Assembly: GCA_043783625.1 (NCBI GenBank)
Contig: JAYVZE010000190.1
Span: forward strand, 1 to 64,000
Source of the DNA: JAFDVL01 sp043783625
Lineage (GTDB): Bacteria; Acidobacteriota; Blastocatellia; RBC074
DNA length: 64,000 nucleotides
Reading direction: 5' to 3'
The notes beneath the pieces were generated by a model. It was not told where the DNA came from. It searched no databases and saw only the letters and a list, made by a program, of their open reading frames with translations. Positions within the stretch are counted from its first letter, which is position 1, and the number at the start of each line of letters is the position of its first letter. Below are positions 16,910 through 25,627 of the stretch, one piece after another. A program made the translations under genes and the position numbers.

Positions 16910-17552
16910 TGTCGTAGTTCCTCTAATAAGTAATTAATATTTTCAGAGACGAAGAAATTTCCAGTTGCCTCTTGAGACTAACCAAATCAGGAGTATAACA
17001 AAATTTTACCAAGAGACACAGAAAGGGATACCAGATTTAATTCTTCCCCGCAAAAGTTTTCACTCACTTTTCAAAGAAAGCTTGTTTATATTTCGTTTTA
17101 AGCAAGGCTGAAAGAAGACTTAGTGTTCAAACTGATTGATTTTTTATTGACTAAATTCAAATAGAACGGTAGGGTATTATCGCTCGGCAAAACATATTAA
17201 GTTAGCTTTATTAATTCACGTTTGATGGGCAGTCCCTCAGAGGAATTTTCCGGCAAGGTAAAGCAATATTATTGATTTTTTCAATTTTCTCTGCTTAGTC
17301 CTGTTGTGTTGTTGCTCTTCCCAGTGACGACCCCCAAAATTTGCCCAAGCCGGCACTTGTGGCAACTGTAACCACTTACTTAACTTCACATTGCTGTAAT
17401 CATGAGGTCACTCACCGATTATAGCTTGATTGTTTTTACTCACAATATGAAGTCAAAGGACGGTCTTCTCAACAGTTGATCTCCACTATTTGCCCAAGAT
17501 AGTGACCCCATCCCTTGACTCATAACCAAGAACCCTTAGGAGGTATTTTCTG
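16910..17552. other. Long non-coding region between divergent pspA and a secreted protein gene
   Basis: 643 bp with no credible open frame on either strand and no tRNA that I can see. It is AT-rich in the middle (about 17040-17300). It must contain the divergent promoters of pspA and of the 17553 gene, and probably a long 5' leader for the latter. I could not find a convincing -35/-10 pair or recognise a riboswitch. Confidence 0.5.
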
Positions 17553-18920
17553 ATGACGAAACGTATACTCATGGTAATGGGGCTAATTACTCTCTGCCTA
17601 CTCACCAATCTTAGTTTGAGAGTCCCCGAAAAGGCATCTGCTCAATCCAACTGTACCACTGGTATTGCTCCAGCTTTTGTTCCGGGCTTGCTAAAAAATG
17701 TCCCTGCCCCCGCAGGTGGAACCCTGAAGGATGGGGACCTTTTCTATCTGAAATCCGGTGTCCAATTCTTAACTAAATCTGAAGGTGCAAGCTTCTTCAG
17801 TATTACTGAAGCCGGACCATTTGGAATTTACCCGGGCTATGCCGGCACAACCTCGCTTGGATTTGCAGCTACCAAACCAAGTGCCACGTCAACTGCCACC
17901 TCCTGCCTCGACAGCTTCTGGGATATCAACTTCAGCATCGCTGGTTCAGGGGCTACCGCCGGTGATGTCATTACTGTTTACTTCCAAAACCCTGATGGCT
18001 CAGGCCGTCGGACTCTGGCTGGCTTCACAGTGCAGGCCGACAACATGAGCGTACGCTTAACCGGTCTCGCAGTCGGAATTGACATAGCAGCGAATGGTCA
18101 TTCGCCTGTTGCATTAGGTTCGCTGATTCCTTACGCGGAAGGTGCGGGCACTTCTGGTAAACGGACTTCACTGATCACATTGCCAATTCCTATGAACGGA
18201 GTGTTCAGAGATTGCAATCAATTGGTCTTTGAAGTAGTTCGCGGCAGCGGAACGGGGACAACCACGGTAGCGATGGTTAATCTTCAGGTCAGCCGGGTTG
18301 AAAAAGCCGGTGACAGCTCATTACCAGATAAAGGCGTCTACGGCACGACTGGCGGTTATCCGACTGGCTTGAAGTGCGATGTTGCCTGTCCTTCCTGTGA
18401 CGCGCTTTCCTGCGATTTAACCATTTGCTACAAAGACGGATGCACTTGGTGCAACCTGTTACAATTTTCACCTTACAATAAAAAGAACTATCAAATTTAC
18501 ATCCCTGGTGTGAATAGCGGTCAAGCCGTCCGCGTCTTTGATTACAATGGACGTATTACCTACGAAGCCAAGGCAGCATTAGGCTGTGCTGGGTACGTCA
18601 GAAACGATTCCTGGGCAAAGTTGACTTCAGCTTATGTTGCGGCTCAACTTGATATTCAGAATGCAGTTTCTTTCTGGTGGGTCAAGATTGGCAAACAGCA
18701 AATTGGATGTCATCTGGCTCCAATGATGGCGATGCCTGGAATGCCAGCCATGGCTAAGCCATTGCCATTAACGCTAAGCAATGGTGTAACATTGACTGAG
18801 TTCTCTTCTTTAGCGGATTTATTCGATGCGACCGATTGGGCAGTCACCAGCGGTACTGTCGCAGATCAACAAAAACTCCTCGCAGTGTACAAAGCTTTGA
18901 ATACTTGCCACAGAGATTAA
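17553..18920 (+). CDS. Secreted Cys-rich protein of unknown function
   Basis: 455 residues. A Sec signal peptide (MTKRILMVMGLITLCLLTNL, cut near KASA-QS) is followed by beta-rich sequence. A striking cluster of eight Cys at about residues 272-302 contains CDVACPSCDALSCDLTICYK and then CTWCNLL; it may bind metal or form disulfides. The last third includes a Met/Pro/Ala stretch (MMAMPGMPAMAKPLP). The start is fixed by a strong ribosome site (AGGAGGT at 17538-17544). A strong terminator follows directly, so it is a one-gene unit. I recognise no family; an extracellular structural or adhesive role is a guess. Confidence 0.8.
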   Translation: MTKRILMVMGLITLCLLTNLSLRVPEKASAQSNCTTGIAPAFVPGLLKNVPAPAGGTLKDGDLFYLKSGVQFLTKSEGASFFSITEAGPFGIYPGYAGTTSLGFAATKPSATSTATSCLDSFWDINFSIAGSGATAGDVITVYFQNPDGSGRRTLAGFTVQADNMSVRLTGLAVGIDIAANGHSPVALGSLIPYAEGAGTSGKRTSLITLPIPMNGVFRDCNQLVFEVVRGSGTGTTTVAMVNLQVSRVEKAGDSSLPDKGVYGTTGGYPTGLKCDVACPSCDALSCDLTICYKDGCTWCNLLQFSPYNKKNYQIYIPGVNSGQAVRVFDYNGRITYEAKAALGCAGYVRNDSWAKLTSAYVAAQLDIQNAVSFWWVKIGKQQIGCHLAPMMAMPGMPAMAKPLPLTLSNGVTLTEFSSLADLFDATDWAVTSGTVADQQKLLAVYKALNTCHRD

Positions 18921-18935
18921 GTTGGTTACTTACCC

Positions 18936-18973
18936 AAAAAAGCCTCAGTTCAAATTTGAACTGAGGCTTTTTT
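18936..18973. terminator. Bidirectional Rho-independent terminator
   Basis: The perfect palindrome GCCTCAGTTCAAA / TTTGAACTGAGGC is flanked by A6 on the left and T7 on the right, 16 nt past the stop of the secreted protein gene. It can end that gene on the plus strand and purD on the minus strand. Confidence 0.9.
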
Positions 18974-18976
18974 ATT

Positions 18977-19033
18977 GGTACGCCAGCATCTTGCTGGCTA
19001 AATTTTATCGAGCCAGCAAGATGCTGGCGTACC
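18977..19033. repeat. 23-bp-arm perfect inverted repeat
   Basis: Arms 18977-18999 and 19011-19033 (core CGCCAGCATCTTGCTGGC) are exact complements around an 11-nt AT-rich loop. Each arm is itself a near palindrome (GCCAGCAAGATGCTGGC). It lies 6 nt past the purD stop codon and next to the terminator. Confidence 0.85.
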
Positions 19034-19039
19034 CGTTTT

Positions 19040-20296
19040 CTACTTCCGCCCAATGTCGCTTCTGGAAAAAGCCCCCTCAAATGTAATTCGAGAAACCGCT
19101 TGATACGCCAAACTGACCGCTGCTGACAAATCACTTGCACGAGCTGTCACACCTAAAACCCGTCCTCCGTTCGTCACCACTTCCTGAGAATCATTGCGCT
19201 TTGTTCCGGCATGAAAAACTGTGACAGCAGGATCAAATTCATCCAATCCTGTAATAATTTTTCCCGTCTCATAACTGCCCGGATAACCAGCCGAAGCCAG
19301 CACCACGCAACACGTAGAATCCTGGCTCCAAACAGGCTTGACGGCAGACAAATTTCCTTCGGCAGCCGCGAGCAATAATTCAAATAAATCGCTATCCAAT
19401 CGCTTGAGCACTGCCTGAGTTTCAGGATCACCAAATCTGACGTTGTATTCCAGCACTTTCGGCCCGTCAGTCGTCAACATCAGTCCAATAAATAAGACTC
19501 CTTTAAAAGGAAATCCTTCCGCTCTTGTGGCGGCTAAACTCGGCGCCACAATTTCCTTCAGAATTTGTTTTTCCAAAACCTCATCAATCAATCCCGGAGC
19601 CGAAAAAACACCCATCCCACCGGTATTCGGCCCTTCATCGTTATCGAAGGCACGTTTGTGATCCTGCGCGAAAGGCAGTCCAACAAAATCCTTACCATCA
19701 GCAATGACGAGGAAGGAAACTTCGCGCCCGACCAAACATTCTTCCAGCAGGACTTTATTGCCAGCCGCTCCCAGCTTTTGATTCCCCATGAATGACTGAA
19801 TTGTTTCAATGGCAATCGCTTCATTTTCCGCGATAACAACGCCCTTACCCGCCGCTAAACCATCCGCTTTAATCACTAATGGAAATCCCAGATTACAGGA
19901 TTTTATAGATGCAAGCGCCGATTCAGAATTGAAATGAGACTCAGCTCGTGCGGTTGGGATGCCATGTTTAAGCATGAATTCTTTGGCAAAAATCTTACTT
20001 CCTTCCAGCTCTGCCGCCGCTTTGCATGGGCCAAAAACTTTCAATCCCTGCGCTGCAAAAATGTCTACGATGCCATCAACTAACGGCTGTTCCGGCCCGA
20101 CAATCGTCAGATCAATTCCCTCTTTTTTGGCAAAACTCGCTAAGCCGTCAGGCGTATTTTCGTTGACTGCTTCCGCCAGTGAAAGAATCCCTGCATTGGA
20201 TGAATTATTGTAAATTTTCGAGACGTGAGGACTGCGCGATAAAGCCCACGCAATCGCATGCTCACGTCCACCGGAACCGATCAAAAGAACTTTCAT
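19040..20296 (-). CDS. purD: Phosphoribosylamine-glycine ligase (GAR synthetase)
   Basis: Second step of de novo purine synthesis: ATP-dependent joining of glycine and phosphoribosylamine. At 418 residues it has the N-domain start MKVLLIGSGGREHAIAWALS, a GPEQPLVDGI motif, the ATP-grasp region with FPLVIKADGLAAGKGVVIAE and GREVSFLVIADGK, and LEYNVRFGDPETQAVL with the metal-binding Glu/Asn/Asp. The C-domain has VLASAGYPGSYETGK and FHAGTKR. No other purine genes are adjacent, and transcription ends at the shared terminator. The ribosome site is weak (TTAGGT). Confidence 0.97.
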   Translation of the reverse strand: MKVLLIGSGGREHAIAWALSRSPHVSKIYNNSSNAGILSLAEAVNENTPDGLASFAKKEGIDLTIVGPEQPLVDGIVDIFAAQGLKVFGPCKAAAELEGSKIFAKEFMLKHGIPTARAESHFNSESALASIKSCNLGFPLVIKADGLAAGKGVVIAENEAIAIETIQSFMGNQKLGAAGNKVLLEECLVGREVSFLVIADGKDFVGLPFAQDHKRAFDNDEGPNTGGMGVFSAPGLIDEVLEKQILKEIVAPSLAATRAEGFPFKGVLFIGLMLTTDGPKVLEYNVRFGDPETQAVLKRLDSDLFELLLAAAEGNLSAVKPVWSQDSTCCVVLASAGYPGSYETGKIITGLDEFDPAVTVFHAGTKRNDSQEVVTNGGRVLGVTARASDLSAAVSLAYQAVSRITFEGAFSRSDIGRK

Positions 20297-20376
20297 AAAT
20301 ACCTAATAAATTATTTTCGGAAATTTAAACGCGAATCCTGACACGCCCTCCGCGCGGAGTCAAGATGGCTTCTTCC

Positions 20377-20405
20377 TTGACGCGCACCCGTATTTCAAGT
20401 ATTTT
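20377..20405 (+). promoter_or_regulatory. Candidate promoter of rpsU
   Basis: TTGACG (20377-20382), a 17-nt spacer, then TATTTT (20400-20405), about 80 nt upstream of the rpsU start. Boxes and spacing fit a housekeeping promoter. Confidence 0.5.
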
Positions 20406-20485
20406 CCTCGTTTGCTTTTTGTTGGCAGAATTTCTTTTCATCTAACAACAGCAATTAATTTATGCCCGCGAGGAGGTGAATCAGA

Positions 20486-20689
20486 ATGGCAGAAGTAAGA
20501 GTTGGCGAAGGAGAATCTTTAGAAAGTGCGCTCCGTCGCTTCAAACGCAAGGTGCAGCAGGAAGACATCATCAAAGATGTCAAGCGGCATCAATTTTACA
20601 TGCCTCCCGGCGAAAAACGTCGCGTCAAATCGGCGTTAGCCCGCAAGCGCAATCGTAAAAAAGTTCGCCGCCCGGTCATGTCGGAATAA
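20486..20689 (+). CDS. rpsU: 30S ribosomal protein S21
   Basis: 67 residues, very basic in the C-terminal half. VRVGEGESLESALRRFKRK and the ending RRKNRKK-like block KRNRKKVRRP match bacterial S21, which binds near the anti-Shine-Dalgarno end of 16S rRNA. The start is fixed by the strong ribosome site AGGAGGTG at 20471-20478. It has its own candidate promoter and a strong terminator. Confidence 0.97.
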   Translation: MAEVRVGEGESLESALRRFKRKVQQEDIIKDVKRHQFYMPPGEKRRVKSALARKRNRKKVRRPVMSE

Positions 20690-20720
20690 CCTTCCAGTAT
20701 TGATCTTGCACGACAAAGAC

Positions 20721-20761
20721 AAACGGCTGTTTCGGAATTTTTCTGAAACAGCCGTTTTTGC
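20721..20761 (+). terminator. Rho-independent terminator after rpsU
   Basis: The 13-bp perfect stem AAACGGCTGTTTC (20721-20733) / GAAACAGCCGTTT (20745-20757) is followed by T-rich sequence, 32 nt after the rpsU stop. Confidence 0.92.
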
Positions 20762-20916
20762 TTTTTGACAACAATAGTTCTTTGCACTGTCTCATCAGAA
20801 CAACTTCTCATTCGCGAATTTACGAAAAATCAGGCTTTTTTCTCAGATTACTTTGGCGCATTGATTGCATAGAAGTTTAGACGTAAACAAATACAAACGA
20901 ATAACCACAAACTGAA

Positions 20917-21789
20917 ATGTCTAAACAAACTACCATCGGCAAAAGCTTTTCGACCACCGGAGTCGGGCTTCATTCCAATTCACAAGTCAAAGTTACAGTC
21001 CTCCCCGCGCCCGCGTATACCGGCTATTTATTTCGCCGCACTGACCTCAATAATTTCGAAATTCCGGCGGCTCCGCAATTCGTCGCGCACGTCAGTTACG
21101 CGACAACTTTGATGAAATCCGGCGTCATGATCGCCACCGTTGAGCATCTGCTTTCAGCCCTGCTCGGATGTGGCGTAGATAATGCCATCATCGAAGTTGA
21201 TTCACTAGAAGTCCCCATCCTCGACGGCAGCAGTGAGCGATGGATTGAATTAATTGACGAGGCTAAAATTGTCGAGCTGCAGGCGCAGCGCGCATTCCTG
21301 AAAGTCCTGAAAAAAATTGAAGTCTCCGAAGGCAACCGAACGATTTCGATTGTGCCTGCCGATGAATTTCGCATCACCTGCGAAGTCGAATTTAATCATC
21401 CGATGATCGGCAAACAAACGGGCGAGCTGCGGCTGTATAACGGTCACAGCAATCATGATCGCTACATCACGGATATTGCTCCGGCGAGGACTTTTGGATT
21501 TGTTCACGAACTGGAAATGTTGCGCAAAAGTGGTCTGTGCCTTGGCGGTTCGCTGGAAAATGCGATAGCCTTAACGCCGGATGGAATGTTGAATACGGAG
21601 CCATTACGCTTTGCTGATGAATTCGTACGACATAAAATCCTCGACATTATCGGTGACTTAGCCTTAGCCGGAATGCCGATTTTAGGTCACGTTCATGCCG
21701 TGCGCTCAGGACACGGATTGCATACAATGTTATTGTCGAATTTATTACGTGACCGGACAGCCTGGGAAGTTATGAGATCAAATGATTAA
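20917..21789 (+). CDS. lpxC: UDP-3-O-acyl-N-acetylglucosamine deacetylase
   Basis: Zinc-dependent committed step of lipid A synthesis. At 290 residues it has the N-terminal TTIGKSFSTTGVGLHSN, the zinc ligand His77 in TVEHLLSALLG, VPILDGSS, zinc ligands His239 and Asp243 in FVRHKILDIIGD, and the catalytic His266 in RSGHGLH. The C-terminus ends soon after, as usual. The next gene starts 6 nt after the stop and is probably co-transcribed. Its presence supports a lipopolysaccharide-type outer membrane. No strong ribosome site is visible at the ATG. Confidence 0.97.
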   Translation: MSKQTTIGKSFSTTGVGLHSNSQVKVTVLPAPAYTGYLFRRTDLNNFEIPAAPQFVAHVSYATTLMKSGVMIATVEHLLSALLGCGVDNAIIEVDSLEVPILDGSSERWIELIDEAKIVELQAQRAFLKVLKKIEVSEGNRTISIVPADEFRITCEVEFNHPMIGKQTGELRLYNGHSNHDRYITDIAPARTFGFVHELEMLRKSGLCLGGSLENAIALTPDGMLNTEPLRFADEFVRHKILDIIGDLALAGMPILGHVHAVRSGHGLHTMLLSNLLRDRTAWEVMRSND

Positions 21790-21795
21790 AGCCTT

Positions 21796-22083
21796 ATGAC
21801 CGTCGAAGAGTTCATCGTTTCATTAAATTCTGCTGCTCCGCCGGAAGGACTGAACCTCGCCCTGCAAAGCCTCTGGCACGACGGGAAAGGAAATTGGGAA
21901 ACCGCGCACGACCTCATCAATGATGAAGAAGAAGAGCCACTATGCATGTGGGTTCATGCCTATCTGCATCGCAAAGAAGGCGACAACTTCAACGCCGGAT
22001 ACTGGTACAAAAAAGCCGAAAAGCCATTCTCAAAAGCACCATTAGAAATCGAATGGGAAACGATTTTGATGACTTTACTCTAG
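21796..22083 (+). CDS. Small conserved-looking protein behind lpxC
   Basis: 95 residues, acidic and rich in Trp, His and Tyr. It contains LALQSLWHDGKGNWETAHDL, a run of acidic residues, MWVHAYLHRKEGDNFNAGYW and a terminal acidic helix. The pattern of His, Trp and Tyr is evenly spaced and looks like a small helical domain of known-but-uncharacterised type. It follows lpxC by 6 nt, so translation is probably coupled. There is no signal peptide or membrane helix. The stop codon TAG lies inside the arm of a palindrome. I cannot assign a function; a link to lipid A synthesis rests on position only. Confidence 0.8.
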   Translation: MTVEEFIVSLNSAAPPEGLNLALQSLWHDGKGNWETAHDLINDEEEEPLCMWVHAYLHRKEGDNFNAGYWYKKAEKPFSKAPLEIEWETILMTLL

Positions 22084-22105
22084 CGTGAACTGTAAGTTCA
22101 CGCTA
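22081..22105. terminator. Palindrome at the convergent 3' ends (GCGYGAAC family)
   Basis: TAGCGTGAACT (22081-22091) and AGTTCACGCTA (22095-22105) are perfect complements with a 3-nt loop. Both arms carry stop codons: TAG of the 95-residue protein on the plus strand and TAG of the RND gene on the minus strand. A short T-rich tail follows on the plus strand, so it may act as a weak bidirectional terminator. It is related to the hairpins at 2414 and 28822. Confidence 0.65.
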
Positions 22106-24358
22106 CTTTACTCGAAAAATCGGCGAAGTCAGCCGCGCCGGAAGCAGTAGCAAGTCCTCAACCAAACACGCCAGAATCGTCACCGCTGACAACAATCCAA
22201 ACGTCGTCACAGGCCAGAAATTCGACAAGGCAAAAACTGCGAAGGCGGCGGCAATGGCGACGTTGGCATAAATAATCGGACGCCCGGATAATCGCATGCT
22301 CTCCACGATAGCATCGCGGACGGTCTCACAATTCGGCTGCACGCGCCGAAAACGATAGATAAATTGCACCGCGTTATCTACCGCTAATCCAAGCACCACA
22401 CTGGCGACTAAACTCGTCGTCATATTCAGCGGAATCCCGCTCCAACCCATATATCCAAAGAAAAATAAGACTGGAATCAGATTCGGAATCAGTGCCGTCA
22501 TGCCAACGCGGAAGGATTTAAAGAGCAGCGCTAACATCAAAAAAATTGTGAACAGCGCAATCGAGACGCTCTGTAATTGTTCGCGGGCGATTGAATCGGA
22601 AGTGCGATTCATCAGGGCTACCGTACCTGTGGCGTAGACGCGAAAATCGGGCAGGAGTGAGTTCCCCTTCGCTTCGATTTCACGGATTGCTTGCGACATC
22701 GGCCCCGAACCTGACAGCGGCGTGCGGACTAAAATCCGCGCCCGCTTCCCGTCATCGGTAATAAATTTTCGGAGCTGTTCACGATCCGACATCAGTTCTA
22801 AAATATTTTTTTCTTCCGTCGGAAGCGTATAAAAACTTGGATCGTTATTATGAAAAGCACGATTTCCGTGCTTGATAAAATCTACGACGGAAAGCGATTG
22901 TCCTTGACTGGCGAGATCGGCAATTGTTTGCAGTTCAGCGATTTTCGCCAATGTTTTCGGGTCTTCAAGGCTTTTCTCCCCTTCAATGACAACTTCAAAA
23001 CCAATGGAACCCGCCAGCCGTTTTCCGACTTCGGACATCCCGATGGCGTTTTCAGTATTCGGCTTAAAAAAGCTGTAATAATCTACATTGATGACGACGC
23101 GAAAAATTCCAATCACGCTGAGCAAGCACATCACACCAGTAATAACATAAAGAATTTTCTCTTTACTCACAGCGAGGCGTCCGGTACTTTCCAGCCATCC
23201 CACCATTTTTCCACCCATCCCGACGTGCAATTTCACTCTTCGCTCGCCGAGCAGAGCCAGCACCGCAGGGACGAACGTCAAAGACAAAATCATCGTGAAT
23301 CCCGCTCCGAGCGCGGCATAAATTGAAGTTGATTTAATCCCCGGAATTTTCGAGAAAGACAAGGAAAGAAACCCTGCTATGATGGTCAAAGCCGAAACAA
23401 AAACTGGCAGTGAAATGAATTCCAACGCCCTCGAAATTGTCTGAGAAAATGTCTGATTATCACCTGATACCTGACACCCGACACCCGACACCTGCAAACC
23501 TATTTGATTAAAAACATGAATGACATAAGAACATCCAATCGCCAGCAAAACGGTCGGCAACATGAGACTTAAAATATTGAACGTCGCACCCGAATATCCC
23601 ATCACGCCGAACACCCAGACCAGTCCGATGCCGACCGTGAGCAAAGGTAAAATCACGGCGACGATGGAGCGAAAACAAAGCCACAATAAAAAGGATACGA
23701 GCAATAAGGTGAGAGGTAGGAAGATGCTGAGATCGCGGCGGACGGCTTCGACGCCACGCCATTGCATGAAGGGATCGCCCGCACAAAAGACCGCCTGAAA
23801 TCCTGCCGCTTGCGCGAGATTGTAAATCTTTTCCGTCGCCGCATATCGCTGCGCCGAGAGCAGATTTGAGTTGAGTAAAATATTAATGCTCGCCGTTTTT
23901 GCGTCGCGTGAAATGATTTGTCCGGCGTACAACTTATCGGTCAATGCAACTGTCCGGGCTTCGGCTAATCGCACAGGACTCACCGTCTTCAAATCAGGAA
24001 TCAGTTTTTCAATAGTGACACCTTTTTCGTCTCCGCGTGCGTAAGGCGAATTGCTCAGGCTGATGATTTCAGCAACATCTGAAACCTTTTCGATTTGTTC
24101 ATGGAGCGTCCGCAGTTTCGCCAGATTCGCCGGAGCAAACGCATCGTCACTCACCAACGCGACCACCATGAATAAATCATCTCCGAAGCTTTCACGAACA
24201 CTATTGTAGTCGTTGCGCTCAGGAGAATTTTTTTCAATAAATTGCAATGGAGAAACATTCAGTTCCACTCCGCCGCGCAATCCAAAGCCAAAGATGAGAG
24301 TGAGAAGAATGACGCTGAGGATTATCAGAATCGGATGATTGACGATGATGGATTTCAT
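22103..24358 (-). CDS. RND-superfamily exporter, MMPL type
   Basis: 751 residues with the two-fold RND layout: an N-terminal helix (ILIILSVILLTLIFGFGLRG), a periplasmic domain to about residue 210, helices 2-6 (FLPLTLLLVSFLLWLCFRSI, YVIHVFNQ), a second periplasmic domain at about 400-600, and helices 7-12. PVLFFFGYMGWSGIPLNMTT and LGLAVDNAVQFIYRFRR are typical of the MMPL/HAE3 branch that moves lipids and hydrophobic compounds. The LolA-like lipoprotein gene lies 80 bp upstream on the same strand, a pairing often seen for this branch. A degenerate heptamer repeat adds GLQVSGVGCQVSGDNQTF at about residues 290-305. No clear ribosome site precedes the ATG. Confidence 0.92.
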   Translation of the reverse strand: MKSIIVNHPILIILSVILLTLIFGFGLRGGVELNVSPLQFIEKNSPERNDYNSVRESFGDDLFMVVALVSDDAFAPANLAKLRTLHEQIEKVSDVAEIISLSNSPYARGDEKGVTIEKLIPDLKTVSPVRLAEARTVALTDKLYAGQIISRDAKTASINILLNSNLLSAQRYAATEKIYNLAQAAGFQAVFCAGDPFMQWRGVEAVRRDLSIFLPLTLLLVSFLLWLCFRSIVAVILPLLTVGIGLVWVFGVMGYSGATFNILSLMLPTVLLAIGCSYVIHVFNQIGLQVSGVGCQVSGDNQTFSQTISRALEFISLPVFVSALTIIAGFLSLSFSKIPGIKSTSIYAALGAGFTMILSLTFVPAVLALLGERRVKLHVGMGGKMVGWLESTGRLAVSKEKILYVITGVMCLLSVIGIFRVVINVDYYSFFKPNTENAIGMSEVGKRLAGSIGFEVVIEGEKSLEDPKTLAKIAELQTIADLASQGQSLSVVDFIKHGNRAFHNNDPSFYTLPTEEKNILELMSDREQLRKFITDDGKRARILVRTPLSGSGPMSQAIREIEAKGNSLLPDFRVYATGTVALMNRTSDSIAREQLQSVSIALFTIFLMLALLFKSFRVGMTALIPNLIPVLFFFGYMGWSGIPLNMTTSLVASVVLGLAVDNAVQFIYRFRRVQPNCETVRDAIVESMRLSGRPIIYANVAIAAAFAVFALSNFWPVTTFGLLSAVTILACLVEDLLLLPARLTSPIFRVK
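23458..23492 (-). repeat. Five degenerate heptamer units inside the RND exporter gene
   Basis: On the minus strand the units read GGTGTCG, GGTGTCG, GGTGTCA, GGTATCA and GGTGATA. They encode the Val/Ser/Gly/Cys-rich segment QVSGVGCQVSGDN in a loop before a membrane helix. This resembles short tandemly repeated heptamers seen between genes in other bacteria, here apparently captured in frame. Confidence 0.75.
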
Positions 24359-24440
24359 AAGAAGGGGTGGGCGGTGTTCCGTGGTCGGTGGGCGGTTGAA
24401 GAATTGCTCGCTACCTTTAACACCAAAAACCGACCACTAT

Positions 24441-25379
24441 TCAGTTAACCAGTTTTGCAGTTGCTGCCGTCACGTTTTTGATGAGCTGGGCTTCGGTGAA
24501 AATTGAGGCGGGGAGATTTGTGTCGTATTTGATGCTGCGCGTTTCGAGTTTTAATTTTTGATTGTGTTGAATATCTTCAATCTCGATTATCTTAATATAT
24601 TCATAATTTTTATTTTGGGTTCCTTTCGAATCCTCCAGTTTTACGGCTTTCATTCGTTTCACAAGTTGATCTTTTGCGTCATAGAGTTCAAAACTCTCTA
24701 GGTAGAAATTCTGTTTTCCAGGCAACGATCCCATCGAGTGTGTCGCATCTACTACATGAGCAATTGGCCCACCTTTAAGGTTGATAACAATTCTAGGAAA
24801 GGCTGTATTCATATCTTTTTTCGCCGAAAGCTTAATGATTCTTGGGGAAGAATTATCACTCTCAAATAGCGAAGTGATTTCATACTTCCCTAATTCCAAC
24901 CCCAGCATTTCCTGCACCGTGCTTTTCGAGCCACGAAAATTCAGCGGATTATCAGATTTCAAATGCGCCGTTTTTTTCAGTCCTGCCAGATACGAAATTG
25001 CATCCGTTGGCTTCCCTTCTTCCTCGAACGCCAGCAACGCTTTTTCGCTTTCTTCTTTGGGTGCAAGCACCGTCATCAAAGAAGAAATTTTTCCGGCTTC
25101 GTATTTCCGTTGCAGCCGGAAATCCATCTGCTGCGGCTTCCCTTCGGCATCGGTAAATGAAAGCCGCATCTCAGCGGTGGAATCCTTACAGCCATCTTGC
25201 GTCGCCAATCGCTGAATGAGTTTCTCCGCTTCTTCTTTTGGAAAAGTGGAAGGTGATGCGTTGCCCGGTGTCGCAGCAGCAGGAGGTGCGGTGACGATTT
25301 TAGTTTCAGTTGATGACTCACAACCAACCAGAGCCAGACCCATAGTCAAAAAAATTACGAAGTGAAAAATTGTTTTCAT
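24441..25379 (-). CDS. LolA-like (outer membrane lipoprotein-sorting) lipoprotein
   Basis: 312 residues with a lipobox LALVGC (Cys20). A low-complexity Thr/Ala/Pro linker follows, then a beta-rich domain: GCKDSTAEMRLSFTDAEGK, RKYEAGKISSLMTVLAP, ENFLGLE-like MLGLELGKYE and a final block ILP-like TNLPASIFTEAQLIK. The pattern resembles the YP_-type LolA/LppX fold whose genes accompany MMPL transporters. Such proteins bind a lipid or hydrophobic ligand and hand it between envelope and exporter. It is upstream of the RND gene in the same direction. The assignment to the fold is by pattern, not by alignment. Confidence 0.7.
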   Translation of the reverse strand: MKTIFHFVIFLTMGLALVGCESSTETKIVTAPPAAATPGNASPSTFPKEEAEKLIQRLATQDGCKDSTAEMRLSFTDAEGKPQQMDFRLQRKYEAGKISSLMTVLAPKEESEKALLAFEEEGKPTDAISYLAGLKKTAHLKSDNPLNFRGSKSTVQEMLGLELGKYEITSLFESDNSSPRIIKLSAKKDMNTAFPRIVINLKGGPIAHVVDATHSMGSLPGKQNFYLESFELYDAKDQLVKRMKAVKLEDSKGTQNKNYEYIKIIEIEDIQHNQKLKLETRSIKYDTNLPASIFTEAQLIKNVTAATAKLVN

Positions 25380-25586
25380 ATTGCTCCAGAGTATATATTT
25401 ACGAAGATGAATTCCTGAGAATATCCGATAAACTTCCCGTCAAATCAACTGTTATTTGCAATTCGAGCCTTTACAATGAATCCCTGCCCTAGTCATCCAG
25501 CCAATATTTATGCAAAATACCTTTTTCTCAAAACGACTGGTTCGACAGAAACAGTGATTATCAAAACATTTCCGGTGTCAGGAAAA

Positions 25587-25615
25587 CCCGGGGAGATTCT
25601 AAAAATTTCCCCGGG
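25587..25615 (+). promoter_or_regulatory. Leader hairpin just before the APC permease
   Basis: CCCGGGGA (25587-25594) and TCCCCGGG (25608-25615) are perfect complements with a 13-nt AT-rich loop. The structure ends immediately before the purine-rich ribosome site and 12 nt before the ATG, so it could limit translation initiation. I do not recognise a known riboswitch. Confidence 0.55.
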
Positions 25616-25627
25616 CAGGAAAAGAAT

